Shown here: one piece after another, positions 42,644-51,721 of the stretch | How the letters are laid out: the number at the start of each line of letters is the position of its first letter | Position numbering within the stretch: position 1 is the stretch's first letter | Source: Nocardia aobensis NBRC 100429 | GTDB lineage: Bacteria; Actinomycetota; Actinomycetes; Mycobacteriales; Mycobacteriaceae | DNA: 64,000 nt | Reading direction: 5' to 3' | NCBI RefSeq assembly: GCF_000308375.1 | Contig: NZ_BAFQ01000042.1 | Span: forward strand, 25,442-89,441 | Translations under genes and position numbers: made by a program | Notes under the pieces: generated by a model | What the model saw: the letters and a program-made list of their open reading frames with translations, nothing else | The model's database searches: none | What the model was told of the DNA's origin: nothing

Positions 42644-44308
42644 TTATCGTGCCGCGCCCTCGCAGGCGGTGGTGTCCTCGGCGCAGGAGACCCGGTCGGT
42701 TCGCGCAGCGCCGTGACTGCCCTTCTTTGCCGGTGCGGGGTGGTGCTCCTCGGAATGCGCTGCGGGATGGGGAAATTGGAGCGGCGGCGGCAGAATGTTC
42801 GTCGGGAAGGGGAGCGTCCAGCGCGGTGGGATGACCGTCGTGGTGTATTCGGGTTCCGGGGTGGCCGGCGCCGCGGTGGTCGGCACGGGAGTGTTCACCT
42901 CGGTCCGGGTGGTCGACTGCTGGTCGGACGGAGTGCGGGAGCCACTGCTGAGCAGGGCCGTGCATCCGGCGACGACCGCGAGGGCGACGATGGCGGCGCC
43001 GATCAGTGCGGCGGCGAGGGCGAGCGTCGGGCGTCGTGGCGGCGTGGCCGGAACATGCTGTGCCGGAACCGATTTCACCGGAAAAGACGTGCTACCGACC
43101 AGAGTGGGCCGAGGGTTGCCAACGTCCGACGGATTCGGCCGGGCGGACACCGCGCGATCTGCCGGTGACGCCGGTGAACCGACGGGTGCGCTCGCGTCCG
43201 GCAGGACACGAGTAGCCCGCACCGGGGCAGGCGGCCGGTCGGCTGCCGGCCCCGCGGGTTCGGAGCCGACTCTTCTCGTTACGGGTGCGGGCCCGGGGTG
43301 CCCGTATGCGGCGGGCGCGGGGCCGGAGTAATCCCTCGGAGCAGCCGGCGCGGCGTCCTGCCGAGTCGCCGCGAAGGCGGGGCCGGACGGTCCGGTCGCC
43401 GCTGGTGCAGGGCTGATGTACCTGGTCGCGGATCCCGACCCCAGCCGCGTCGTGGATCCCTGTTCGGATTGCAGCAACGGCGGTGTGCGATCGGAGATCG
43501 TCATCCCGACGGCGGCCCGGGCCGCGGCCGCCAACTCACCCGCGGTGCGGTACCGGTCGTCGGCACGCTTGGCCATACCTCGCGCGACCACCGCGTCGAG
43601 GGCGGCGGGGATGTGCGCATCGGCGGCGGAGGGGCGCGGCGGGGCTTCGTGCAGGTGGGCGTGCAACTGCCGCACGGCGTCGGTATCGCCGAACGGCCTT
43701 CGCGCGGTGAGACATTCGTACAGCACGCACGCCAGCGAGTACACGTCCGAGCGGGAGTCGCCGTGCCCGGTGAAGCGTTCCGGCGCCATATAGGCGAGCG
43801 TGCCGACCGTGAAACCGGTTGCGGTGATGGTGGTCTGCCCGGCCGCGCGGGCGATGCCGAAATCGATGAGATAGGCGAATCCGCTGGTGTGCACGATGAT
43901 GTTGGCGGGCTTCACATCTCGATGCACCAGCCCGGCCGCGTGCGCGGCATCGAGTGCCTCGGCGATCTGGGAGGTCAGCTCGATCGCCTCCGCCGGCTCC
44001 ATCGCACTCGACCGCACCAGCCGCGCCAGGTCCACGCCCGGGATGTAGGCCATGTCCAGATACAGCCGTCCGGCGTATTCGCCGAACCGATGGATCGGCG
44101 CGATGTGCGGATTGTCCAGATGCGCCCCGATCCGGGCCTCCCGCTCGAACCGCCGCCGGTAATCCGCGTCCTCGGCCGCACTCCCGGACAGGATCTTCAG
44201 CGCGACGGTCCGCGCGTCCGCCGGGTCGTACGCCAGCCACACCTCCCCGGCCGACCCTCGGCCGAGCAGTCGATCGAGCCGGTACCGCCCGAATTCCCGC
44301 GCGGTCAT
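42644..44308 (-). CDS. Membrane Ser/Thr protein kinase (Pkn family)
   Basis: About 554 residues. Kinase domain 1-~275: LLGRGSAGEVWLAY loop, Lys38 in VALKIL, catalytic HRDVKPANII (Asp131), DFG at 149-151, and GTLAYMAPERF. Then a long Pro/Ala/Thr-rich juxtamembrane stretch (~150 residues), one membrane helix (ALIGAAIVALAVVAGCTALL), and a ~95-residue Pro/Thr-rich outer tail with two cysteines. ATG 44308 starts MTAREFGRYR. No PASTA repeats, so not PknB. Ligand unknown. Confidence 0.9.
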   Translation of the reverse strand: MTAREFGRYRLDRLLGRGSAGEVWLAYDPADARTVALKILSGSAAEDADYRRRFEREARIGAHLDNPHIAPIHRFGEYAGRLYLDMAYIPGVDLARLVRSSAMEPAEAIELTSQIAEALDAAHAAGLVHRDVKPANIIVHTSGFAYLIDFGIARAAGQTTITATGFTVGTLAYMAPERFTGHGDSRSDVYSLACVLYECLTARRPFGDTDAVRQLHAHLHEAPPRPSAADAHIPAALDAVVARGMAKRADDRYRTAGELAAAARAAVGMTISDRTPPLLQSEQGSTTRLGSGSATRYISPAPAATGPSGPAFAATRQDAAPAAPRDYSGPAPAAYGHPGPAPVTRRVGSEPAGPAADRPPAPVRATRVLPDASAPVGSPASPADRAVSARPNPSDVGNPRPTLVGSTSFPVKSVPAQHVPATPPRRPTLALAAALIGAAIVALAVVAGCTALLSSGSRTPSDQQSTTRTEVNTPVPTTAAPATPEPEYTTTVIPPRWTLPFPTNILPPPLQFPHPAAHSEEHHPAPAKKGSHGAARTDRVSCAEDTTACEGAAR

Positions 44309-44575
44309 CACATCCGCCCGATGTGCGTGGTGTTCGGCCGAAAGCCGCCGGGGACACCGCCGCTCGGCGGGCTCGTCCGCGTCCGGAGCCCCGCGTCGCC
44401 GATCTGCGGTCGCGTCTCGGAACTCGGCTGTGGGGCTCGACCCGACGACGCTGCGACGAGCGGGGCGGCAGCGGTGCCGATGCCGCGCTGGCGGAACATG
44501 AGACCGACGATAGTGCGGATAGGCGGTCGGCGGTACCGCGGGTGGATCGGGCCCGCTCACCGGCGCGCAGCGCGG

Positions 44576-44581
44576 TAATCT
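44576..44581 (+). promoter_or_regulatory. Leaderless -10 box of the DUF1707 gene
   Basis: TAATCT six bases before ATG 44588. Confidence 0.55.
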
Positions 44582-44587
44582 CGTGCC

Positions 44588-45040
44588 ATGGCTGATTCTC
44601 CCGACGTCCGCATCGGTACCGCGGAGCGCGAGCAGGCGATGCAGCGCCTGTCGGAGCACTTCGCCGCCGGTCGGTTGTCGGTCGCCGAGTTCGACGAACG
44701 CAGCGGCCTGATCGCCGCGGCGGTGACGCGTGGTGATCTGGCGTCGGTGTTCGGCGACCTCCCGGCCGCCGTACCGGAGCCGCCGGAACCGCCGGAACCG
44801 GCCGCCGCCCAGCCGGGCGGGCGCCGCGAATTCGCCGGTCCGATGATGGGCCTGGTGGTGATCCTCGCGCTGGTGTTGTTCTTCACCACCCATACCTGGC
44901 TCTGGTTCCTGCTCATCCCCGCGGCCGGCATCGTCACCGGCGGCCTGCAGCAGCGCGGCCACGATCGCCGGCTCCTCGGCGGCGACGATCACCGCCTGCT
45001 CGACCGCCGCCGTCGGCGCGACCGTCGCCGGAGGTTCTGA
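44588..45040 (+). CDS. DUF1707 membrane protein
   Basis: 150 residues. The N-terminal DUF1707 domain reads RIGTAEREQAMQRLSEHFAAGRLSVAEFDER with a GDLASVFGDLP end. A Pro-rich linker follows, then two adjacent hydrophobic segments (MMGLVVILALVLFF, WFLLIPAAGIVTGGL) and a very Arg/His-rich tail. Function of the family is unknown. Its stop overlaps the ATG of the next gene by one base. Divergent from the kinase. Confidence 0.85.
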   Translation: MADSPDVRIGTAEREQAMQRLSEHFAAGRLSVAEFDERSGLIAAAVTRGDLASVFGDLPAAVPEPPEPPEPAAAQPGGRREFAGPMMGLVVILALVLFFTTHTWLWFLLIPAAGIVTGGLQQRGHDRRLLGGDDHRLLDRRRRRDRRRRF

Positions 45041-45378
45041 TGGAACCGATCGAGATCAACGCCGGCAGTTGGTATCTGCGCGCGCTGCGTGCCGACGACC
45101 GCATCGACGACCGCCCGGCACTGGCCGACGGCGGCATCACCGAGCCCGGATATGTCGAACGCCGTGCCCGCGAATGGGCCGAGCAGACCGGATATTCGTG
45201 GGCGGTGTGCGAACCCACCACCGCGGAACTGGTCGCCGAGATCGTGGTGACGCCTCGAGCCGATGGCACCGCGGAGATTTCGGGCTGGTCGCGTGCGGGC
45301 TACGATTCCGCGCTGCAGTCCGGTCTGACCGCGGTGAGCCGCTTCGTCGCCGGAGCGCTGGGCCTGCAACCTTTGTGA
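45040..45378 (+). CDS. Small GNAT-like protein with missing acetyl-CoA loop
   Basis: 112 residues. The start (INAGSWYLRALRADDRIDDRPAL) and middle (ARREWAEQTGYSWAVCEPTT-like, then ELVAEIVVTP) resemble the first half of RimJ-type GNAT acetyltransferases, and the tail (TAVSRFVAGALGLQPL) resembles the helix after the CoA loop. The Q/R-x-x-G-x-G/A pyrophosphate loop expected between them is not seen. Coupled to the DUF1707 gene. Probably not a working acetyltransferase; possibly a binding or regulatory derivative. Confidence 0.6.
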   Translation: MEPIEINAGSWYLRALRADDRIDDRPALADGGITEPGYVERRAREWAEQTGYSWAVCEPTTAELVAEIVVTPRADGTAEISGWSRAGYDSALQSGLTAVSRFVAGALGLQPL

Positions 45379-45509
45379 TTTCACCGAAAACGCTGTACCG
45401 CAGTGTTTTTCGCGGCGGGTGGCCGGGACGACCGATTAATTCGGTGGATTGCCGGGTGCCCGTACCCGTACCGTGAGGACTCCGAAATCAAGCACTGGGG
45501 AGGTGCGCG

Positions 45510-45740
45510 ATGTGGGAGTGGAGTAGATCGGTCGCGGAACGGGCTACCGCGACAGCATGGACCCGGTCGGCCGGAGAACCGGCGCCGACCGTCGTGGATC
45601 CGGAGGTCTGGGCCGAGCGGCCGGGGGAGCCGGCTCCGGAAGAGGTCGGCGAACCGGCCTCCGACGCCGTGATGGCATTCGGCGGTGCGAGCGCGATGGT
45701 GCGCTCGATCCAGCTGCCGGAGTACGACCTGGCCCGATGA
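45510..45740 (+). CDS. Hypothetical acidic protein, 76 residues
   Basis: Starts MWEWSRSVAERATATAW with GGGGAGG eight bases upstream. Rich in Glu, Pro and Ala; ends MVRSIQLPEYDLAR. No membrane segment or recognised domain. Good GC bias at third codon positions and a good ribosome site are the support. It lies just before birA on the same strand. Function unknown. Confidence 0.5.
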   Translation: MWEWSRSVAERATATAWTRSAGEPAPTVVDPEVWAERPGEPAPEEVGEPASDAVMAFGGASAMVRSIQLPEYDLAR

Positions 45741-45808
45741 GAGGTCGCACTCGCCGGGTGCGGAGGTTCGTTGCGGAGCGGCATATCGGCGGCCGCAACC
45801 CGCTGGAG

Positions 45809-45814
45809 TAGCCT
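45809..45814 (+). promoter_or_regulatory. Leaderless -10 box of birA
   Basis: TAGCCT seven bases before GTG 45822. Confidence 0.55.
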
Positions 45815-45821
45815 GCGAGGC

Positions 45822-46619
45822 GTGCAGAGGCCACCGTTGGACGCCGATATCCTGCGACATGCCGTCGCCGAACAGCCCGACCTGTCGTTCTTCTCCCGTA
45901 TCGATGTGGTGGAGTCGACCGGTTCGACCAATGCGGATCTGATCGGTGCCGCCGGCGATCCGTCCTCGGATCGACGGGTGCTGGTCGCCGAATATCAGGA
46001 CAGCGGCCGCGGCCGTCACGAACGTTCGTGGGTGAGTCCGCCGCGCGCGCAGATCGCGATGTCGATTCTGGTGCGCCTCGGCGGTATCGAACCGGCCGTC
46101 CTCGGCTGGCTGCCGCTGCTGACCGGTGTCGCCGTCGTGGACGCGGTCCGCGAAACCACCGGCCTGGACGCGAACCTCAAGTGGCCCAACGATGTTCTGA
46201 TCGGCGGCCGCAAGGTGGCCGGCATCCTGGCCGAGGTCGCCTCCGGTGCGGGCGCTCCGGCGGTCGTCGTCGGCGTCGGGCTCAATGTGAGCCTCACCGA
46301 GGAAGAACTGCCTGTGCCGCATGCCATTTCGCTGACCCTGGCCGGCGCCGAGAACGCCGATCGCAACGCGTTGGTCCTCGCCCTGCTGCGCGCCTTCGCC
46401 CGCCACTTCACCGAATGGCGGACGGAGAACTGGAATGTCGGCGCGCTGGCCGACGCGTATCGTGCCCGCTGCGCCACCCTCGGCGCGGACGTGCGGGCGG
46501 AATTGCCGGGCGGCGAGGTCCTCACCGGTGTGGCCACCGATATCGACGGCTACGGCCGCCTGATCATCGGTGGCCGTTCGGTATCGGCGGGCGACGTCAC
46601 TCATCTTCGCCCGGCGTAG
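45822..46619 (+). CDS. birA: Biotin--[acyl-CoA carboxylase] ligase
   Basis: Forms biotinyl-AMP and attaches biotin to AccA3. 265 residues: STGSTNADL, GRGRHERSWVSPP (the adenylate loop), KWPNDVLIGGRKVAGILAE with the catalytic Lys, and VVVGVGLNV, then a C-terminal SH3-like end (GYGRLIIGG). There is no N-terminal DNA-binding domain, so it is a class I ligase and not a repressor. GTG 45822 fits a leaderless promoter. Confidence 0.94.
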   Translation: MQRPPLDADILRHAVAEQPDLSFFSRIDVVESTGSTNADLIGAAGDPSSDRRVLVAEYQDSGRGRHERSWVSPPRAQIAMSILVRLGGIEPAVLGWLPLLTGVAVVDAVRETTGLDANLKWPNDVLIGGRKVAGILAEVASGAGAPAVVVGVGLNVSLTEEELPVPHAISLTLAGAENADRNALVLALLRAFARHFTEWRTENWNVGALADAYRARCATLGADVRAELPGGEVLTGVATDIDGYGRLIIGGRSVSAGDVTHLRPA

Positions 46620-46636
46620 CGCGACGAATCAGGGGG

Positions 46637-46642
46637 TAGGGT
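46637..46642 (+). promoter_or_regulatory. Leaderless -10 box of the PH-domain gene
   Basis: TAGGGT six bases before ATG 46649. Confidence 0.55.
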
Positions 46643-46648
46643 TCGAAT

Positions 46649-47197
46649 ATGAGTTATCCGGAGGAGCTGCTCGCGCCGGACGAGCAGCTGCTACTGCACC
46701 GTCATCCGCATTGGAAGATGTTGTTCTTGCCGGCGCTCACCTTCATCCTCGCCACCGCGCTGGCCGGATTCCTGAGCGGGCTGGCCTGGCGCAACACCGA
46801 GGGCACCACGCGCAACATCGTTCTCATCGCGATCGTCGTGGTGTGGGCGCTGCTGGTCGTGTGGCGTTGCCTGTCGCAGGTGATCCGTTGGAAGTCAACG
46901 CATTTCATCATCACCGACCGGCGGGTGCTGGTACGCGAGGGCGTACTCACCCACACCGGCATCGATATCCCGATGAACCGCATCTCCAGTGTGCAGTTCC
47001 GCCACGGGTTGTCGGACCGGTTGCTGGGCACGGGCACGCTGATCATCGACGCCGCCTCGGGGGATCCGTTGGAATACGACGACATTCCGAACGTGCAGAA
47101 GGTGCATTCGCTGCTGTACCACCAGGTCTTCGACAACCCGCACGGCGATCCGGGCCACGACCAGTATCAGGACCCTCGTTACGGCCGCCGTCGGTAG
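46649..47197 (+). CDS. Bacterial PH-domain membrane protein (Rv3278c type)
   Basis: 182 residues: two membrane helices (MLFLPALTFILATALAGFL, IVLIAIVVVWALLVVW) followed by a bacterial PH (bPH2) domain with THFIITDRRVLVREGVLTHT, DIPMNRISSVQFRHGLSDR and GTLIIDAASGDPLEYDDIPN. Located next to birA as in M. tuberculosis. Family role unknown; membrane scaffolding is a guess. Confidence 0.88.
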   Translation: MSYPEELLAPDEQLLLHRHPHWKMLFLPALTFILATALAGFLSGLAWRNTEGTTRNIVLIAIVVVWALLVVWRCLSQVIRWKSTHFIITDRRVLVREGVLTHTGIDIPMNRISSVQFRHGLSDRLLGTGTLIIDAASGDPLEYDDIPNVQKVHSLLYHQVFDNPHGDPGHDQYQDPRYGRRR

Positions 47198-47245
47198 CGG
47201 CCGCCGTGGTTCGGTGGCGCACGCCCGATCGGCCCGGTTCGCCAG

Positions 47246-47251
47246 TAATCT
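47246..47251 (+). promoter_or_regulatory. Leaderless -10 box of the two-component operon
   Basis: TAATCT six bases before GTG 47258. Confidence 0.55.
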
Positions 47252-47257
47252 TGTGCT

Positions 47258-47935
47258 GTGACCGCCGTACTGCTGGCCGAGGACGATGAGGCCATCGCCG
47301 CTCCGCTCTCGCGAGCCCTGGGGCGCGAAGGCTATTCGGTAACCGTCGAGAGTTTCGGCCCCGCCGTGCTGCGCCGGGCGCTGGAGGGGGAACACGATCT
47401 GCTCATCCTCGACCTCGGGCTACCCGGTATGGACGGCTTGGAGGTGTGCCGCCAGGTACGTGCGCGGGGCGCCGATCTCGCGGTGCTGATGTTGACCGCC
47501 CGTACCGACGAGGTCGATTTCGTGGTGGGTCTCGACGCCGGCGCCGACGACTATGTCGGAAAACCGTTCCGCCTCGCCGAACTGCTGGCCCGCGTGCGAG
47601 CCCTGTTGCGGCGCAGTGGCATCGGCGACGAGGCGGTGGAGATCGGCGGTGTGCGGCTCGAACCCGCGGCGCGCCGGGTTCTGGTCAACGGCCACGAGGT
47701 GAATCTCGCCAACAAGGAGTACGAACTGCTCAAGGTGCTCATCGACCGGGCCGGGCAGGTCGTGCCGCGCGAGACGATTCTGCGCGAGGTGTGGGGCGAT
47801 GCCGATCTGCGCGGCTCCAAAACCCTCGATATGCACATGTCCTGGCTGCGCCGCAAGATCGGCGACGAGGGCCCCGTCGCGGAGCGGCGCATCGTCACCG
47901 TGCGTGGTGTCGGTTTCCGCTTCAACACCGATTGA
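47258..47935 (+). CDS. OmpR/PhoB-type response regulator
   Basis: 225 residues. Receiver domain with the acidic pair in LLAEDDEAI, phospho-acceptor Asp52 in LILDLGLPG, Thr in VLMLTAR, and Lys in DDYVGKPFRLAELLAR. C-terminal winged helix with NLANKEYELLKVLIDRAG, GSKTLDMHMSWLRRKIG and VRGVGFRF. Six bases separate it from the histidine kinase. Signal not identifiable. Confidence 0.93.
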   Translation: MTAVLLAEDDEAIAAPLSRALGREGYSVTVESFGPAVLRRALEGEHDLLILDLGLPGMDGLEVCRQVRARGADLAVLMLTARTDEVDFVVGLDAGADDYVGKPFRLAELLARVRALLRRSGIGDEAVEIGGVRLEPAARRVLVNGHEVNLANKEYELLKVLIDRAGQVVPRETILREVWGDADLRGSKTLDMHMSWLRRKIGDEGPVAERRIVTVRGVGFRFNTD

Positions 47936-47941
47936 TCGCCG

Positions 47942-49252
47942 ATGCGGCGCCGAATTCTGCTGTCCATGCTGGCGGCCCTGACCCTCACCACCGTGGTGCT
48001 GGGTATCCCGCTGGCGTTCACGGCGTGGCAGTGGGTGGCCGATATCACCCGCAGCGACCTGCGCGCCCGGCTGGATCGCATGTCGGTGGAGATCGTCGGC
48101 CAGGAGCGTGACGACGGATTGGTCCACGGCGTGCTCGACCTGCGCTCGGTGCGGCCGCTGATCCCCTCCGGCGGACGGTTGACCATCATCTATCCGACAC
48201 CCGAGGACGCCGCGCTGCGCGTGGACGCGGGTGCGCCGGAGGTCGAGAACCCGGTGGTGGAATCGCTGTCGATGGGCACGTCGGGCTCGTTGCGACTCGA
48301 GGTGCCGGCCGCCCCCATGCATTCGATGCAGCGGCAAGCGGTGGGCGCGGTGGCGCTGGTGGCCCTGGCCTCGCTGGCCGCGGGCGCCGCGGTGGCGGTG
48401 GTGACCGCGCGACGGGTCGCCGATCCGCTGCGCGATGTGGCCGCGCGCGCCGCGCGGCTGGCGAAGGGCGATTTCCGGCCCGATCCGCGCCGGCACGGGA
48501 TCACCGAACTCGACCGCGTCTCGGATGTGCTCGATTCGGCGACGGTCGAGATCGCGGGCCGGCTGCAGCGCGAGCACGCCTTGGTCGCCGATGTCTCCCA
48601 TCAGTTGCGCAGTCGCCTGACCGCGGTGCGGCTGCGTCTCGACGAATTGTCGGCGCATCCGGATCCGGCGGTCGTCCAGGAATCGGAGGAGGCGATGGCG
48701 CAGGTCGACCGGCTCACCGAGGCGATCGACGAATTGGTCCGCGATTCCCGCGACCAGGACGCCGCCGATCACGAACCGGTTCCGGTGGTCGCCGAATTGC
48801 GCGGGGTGGTCGCCGAATGGCGGCATCCCTTCGCCGAGGCCGGGCGCAAACTCGTGCTCTCGGGCGATCCGGGCCTGCGCGCCCCGGTGACCGGATCGCG
48901 GTTGCGTGAGGCGGTGGCCGTGCTGGTCGACAACGCGCTGGTGCACGGCGGAGGTGACTGCTCGGTGTCGGTGCGCACGGTCTACGGCGGCCCCGACCGG
49001 GAACCGCTGGTGGCGGTGGAGGTGGCCGACGAGGGCGAGGGGGTCAGCGACGAACTGGCGCCGCACATCTTCGACCGCGGCTTCTCCGGCGCCGGATCCA
49101 CCGGAGTGGGGCTGGCGCTGGCGCGCGCGCTGATCGAAGCCGACGGTGGCCGCTTGGAACTCCAGCGACGGCGTCCGGCGCTGTTCGCGGTATTCCTCGG
49201 TAAGCCGACCGCGGGGCGGTCGGGTAACGGCGTCATCGGGGAGCCCCGCTGA
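47942..49252 (+). CDS. Sensor histidine kinase
   Basis: 436 residues. Two membrane helices (about 7-30 and 132-155) enclose a ~100-residue sensor region; HAMP region RRVADPLRDVAARAARLAKG; H-box ADVSHQLRSRLTAVRLR with His220; N-box LVDNALVHGG; G-boxes ADEGEGV and GAGSTGVGLALA. Cognate partner of the preceding response regulator. Convergent with the GtrA-like gene. Confidence 0.93.
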   Translation: MRRRILLSMLAALTLTTVVLGIPLAFTAWQWVADITRSDLRARLDRMSVEIVGQERDDGLVHGVLDLRSVRPLIPSGGRLTIIYPTPEDAALRVDAGAPEVENPVVESLSMGTSGSLRLEVPAAPMHSMQRQAVGAVALVALASLAAGAAVAVVTARRVADPLRDVAARAARLAKGDFRPDPRRHGITELDRVSDVLDSATVEIAGRLQREHALVADVSHQLRSRLTAVRLRLDELSAHPDPAVVQESEEAMAQVDRLTEAIDELVRDSRDQDAADHEPVPVVAELRGVVAEWRHPFAEAGRKLVLSGDPGLRAPVTGSRLREAVAVLVDNALVHGGGDCSVSVRTVYGGPDREPLVAVEVADEGEGVSDELAPHIFDRGFSGAGSTGVGLALARALIEADGGRLELQRRRPALFAVFLGKPTAGRSGNGVIGEPR

Positions 49253-49261
49253 ACGACGGGT

Positions 49262-49807
49262 TCAGCTGAAGCCGAGCGGTTTCTCTTCCTCGTACAGCTC
49301 TTCGAATTCCTCGACCAGCGCATCGATTTCGTCGGGGAACACCCAGCGCTTCATCGCCCAGAATCGGAACACCATCTGCAGGATGTTGCCGATGACGAAG
49401 GCGCTGACGAAGTCGGCGATGTTCTCCACGGTCAAGCTGACATCGGGGACGTGCAGGTGGAAGAAATACCGCGAAACCCACAGCGGGAGATTCGACAGCA
49501 GCACTCCGATGGCGCTGACCATGAAGAACAGCAGGGCTTCGTGGTGTTTCTCACGACCGCCGCGACCCTTGAACGACCATTCCCGGTTCAGGATGTAGGA
49601 CGCGATGACCGCGATAACCCCGGAAATGATCTTGGCCGTGATCGGTTTCGACTCGAGAACCGTCAATTTGAGGATGTAGAAGATTCCGCTGTCGATGACG
49701 AAAGTGGTCGCTCCGACAATCGCGAACTTGATCAGCTCGTGATGACGAATAGCGAGGTCCCGTAGTGTTTTGGGGAGGATGTTGACCACATCGTCGACAA
49801 ATGGCAC
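49262..49807 (-). CDS. GtrA-like membrane protein (Rv3277 type)
   Basis: 181 residues with four membrane helices of the GtrA family: IVGATTFVIDSGIFYILKL, KIISGVIAVIASYILNREWS, FFMVSAIGVLLSNLPLWVS, and ADFVSAFVIGNILQMVFRFW. The tail is acidic (EEFEELYEEEKP). GtrA proteins are thought to flip polyprenyl-linked sugars in wall-glycan glycosylation. Located between the two-component system and purK; purK lies divergent. Confidence 0.9.
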   Translation of the reverse strand: MPFVDDVVNILPKTLRDLAIRHHELIKFAIVGATTFVIDSGIFYILKLTVLESKPITAKIISGVIAVIASYILNREWSFKGRGGREKHHEALLFFMVSAIGVLLSNLPLWVSRYFFHLHVPDVSLTVENIADFVSAFVIGNILQMVFRFWAMKRWVFPDEIDALVEEFEELYEEEKPLGFS

Positions 49808-49991
49808 CCGGTGAGTCTACGTCCGTCCCGCGATGGGCAATCAACCCGCACTCACTCCCGCGTGTGGGCGCATGACAACATGGTGGGCTGTGAGCGAGCG
49901 TAGTGGGCCATCGATGGACCCTTCCACCGGGGTGCAAGAGGTTGCCGAAGGTGAACCGATGCCGGTTTCACGCAGTTTCGAAGGTGGCGGA

Positions 49992-51161
49992 ATGCCGACC
50001 GTCGCGATGATCGGCGGCGGCCAGCTGGCGCGGATGACGCATCAGGCTGCCGTGGCGCTGGGACAGTGCCTGCGGGTCCTGGTCGAGCGACCCGACGATC
50101 CGGCGGCTCAGGTCAGCCCCGAGGTGGTGCTCGGATCGCACACCGATCTCGCGGCGCTGCGCAAGGTTGCCGTCGGTACGCACGCGGTGACCTTCGACCA
50201 CGAACATGTGCCGACCGAGCATCTGCTGGCGCTGGTGGCCGAGGGTGTGAACGTGCAGCCGCCGCCGGCCGCGCTGGTCTACGCCCAGGACAAGCTCGCG
50301 ATGCGGCGCAAGCTGGCCGGGATGGGCGTGCCGGTTCCGGCGTTCACGGCGGTCGAGGCCGTCGCGGACGCCACCGGATTTCTCGCCGAGCACGGTCCGT
50401 TCGTGCTGAAGGCGGTGCGGGGCGGCTACGACGGGCGCGGCGTGTGGATGATCGACGACGCCGCCGAGGCCGAACGCATCGTCACCGATCAGCTCGGGCA
50501 CGGTGTGACATTGCTCGCCGAGCAGCGGGTGGATCTGAAGCGTGAGCTCTCCGCGATGGTGGCGCGCTCGCCGTTCGGGCAGGCCGCGGCCTGGCCCGTG
50601 GTGGAGACCGTGCAGCGCGAGGGGCAGTGCGCCGTGGTGATCGCGCCCGCACCGGAGCTCTCGGACGAGGCCGCGACCGAGGCCGAATCGCTGGCCCTGC
50701 GGCTGGCCGCCGAACTCGGTGTCACCGGTGCGATGGCCGTGGAGCTGTTCGAGACCCACGCCGGTGACCTGCTGGTCAACGAGCTGGCCATGCGCCCGCA
50801 CAATTCCGGGCACTGGGGGATGGACGGCGCCGTCACCGGACAGTTCGAACAGCATCTGCGCGCGGTGCTGGACTATCCGCTGGGCGCCACGACGCCGCTG
50901 GCGCCGGTGACGGTGATGGCGAATATCCTCGGCGCGGCCGAGGCGCCGGCGATGTCGATGGACGAGCGGCTGCATCACCTGTTCGCCCGGATCCCGGAGG
51001 CGAAGGTGCACCTCTACGGCAAGGGCGAGCGCCCGAAGCGCAAGATCGGGCATGTGAACATCCTCGGTGACGACGTGACCGAGGTGCGGGAGAAGGCCGA
51101 ACGAGCGGCGCACTGGATGTCGCACGCGGTGTGGACCGATGGATGGGATCCCCATGAGTGA
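49992..51161 (+). CDS. purK: N5-carboxyaminoimidazole ribonucleotide synthase
   Basis: ATP-grasp enzyme of purine synthesis converting AIR and bicarbonate to N5-CAIR. About 389 residues: [32 protein letters not shown]-grasp [44 protein letters not shown] 49992 has a GAAGG-type site and lies two residues before the conserved core; ATG 49960 and GTG 49890 are in frame, but the intervening codons lack the usual GC-rich third positions. Overlaps purE by eight bases. Confidence 0.93.
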   Translation: MPTVAMIGGGQLARMTHQAAVALGQCLRVLVERPDDPAAQVSPEVVLGSHTDLAALRKVAVGTHAVTFDHEHVPTEHLLALVAEGVNVQPPPAALVYAQDKLAMRRKLAGMGVPVPAFTAVEAVADATGFLAEHGPFVLKAVRGGYDGRGVWMIDDAAEAERIVTDQLGHGVTLLAEQRVDLKRELSAMVARSPFGQAAAWPVVETVQREGQCAVVIAPAPELSDEAATEAESLALRLAAELGVTGAMAVELFETHAGDLLVNELAMRPHNSGHWGMDGAVTGQFEQHLRAVLDYPLGATTPLAPVTVMANILGAAEAPAMSMDERLHHLFARIPEAKVHLYGKGERPKRKIGHVNILGDDVTEVREKAERAAHWMSHAVWTDGWDPHE

Positions 51162-51672
51162 CAGCTCGGTGAACAGCACAGCACAGGTCGGTCTGATCAT
51201 GGGCAGCGACTCCGACTGGCCCACGATGGAAGCGGCCGCGGAAGCGTTGGCGGAGTTCGGGATTCGCTTCGAGGTCGGTGTGGTTTCGGCGCATCGCACG
51301 CCGCAGCGCATGCTCGACTACGCCCGCGAGGCCGCCGGTCGCGGCGTCAAGGTGATCATCGCCGGTGCCGGCGGCGCCGCCCACCTGCCCGGTATGGTCG
51401 CCTCGGCCACGCCGCTGCCGGTGATCGGTGTCCCGGTCCCGCTGAAGTACCTCGACGGCATGGACTCCCTGCTGTCGATCGTGCAGATGCCGGCCGGCGT
51501 CCCCGTCGCCACGGTCTCCATCGGCGGCGCCCGCAACGCGGGCCTGCTGGCCGTCCGCATCCTCGCCGCCGCCGATCCCCAGCTGCGCACCCGCATGGAA
51601 CAGTTCCAGGCCGACCTGGAGAAACTGGTCCTCGACAAGGACGAAGCCCTGCGCACCCGCCTGCTGGGTTAG
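51154..51672 (+). CDS. purE: N5-CAIR mutase
   Basis: Converts N5-CAIR to CAIR, the step after PurK. 172 residues: [50 protein letters not shown], and [20 protein letters not shown] of class I PurE. ATG 51154 lies within the end of purK, so translation is coupled. Same order as in M. tuberculosis, followed by fadE25. Confidence 0.95.
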   Translation: MSDSSVNSTAQVGLIMGSDSDWPTMEAAAEALAEFGIRFEVGVVSAHRTPQRMLDYAREAAGRGVKVIIAGAGGAAHLPGMVASATPLPVIGVPVPLKYLDGMDSLLSIVQMPAGVPVATVSIGGARNAGLLAVRILAAADPQLRTRMEQFQADLEKLVLDKDEALRTRLLG

Positions 51673-51709
51673 TCGTCGGCGCGCCCGGGGCCTCCCGGTA
51701 CGGCACGGC

Positions 51710-51715
51710 TACCGT
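51710..51715 (+). promoter_or_regulatory. Leaderless -10 box of the TetR gene
   Basis: TACCGT six bases before GTG 51722. Confidence 0.5.
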
Positions 51716-51721
51716 TGTGGG

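Noticed and set aside
44309..44587. Extended N-terminus of the Ser/Thr kinase toward the DUF1707 gene
   Set aside because: The kinase domain starts directly after ATG 44308; the extension is low-complexity and would run into the divergent gene.
49833..49991. Longer N-terminus for purK from upstream in-frame starts
   Set aside because: Third codon positions are not GC-rich there, homology begins at the ATG at 49992, and that ATG has its own ribosome site.
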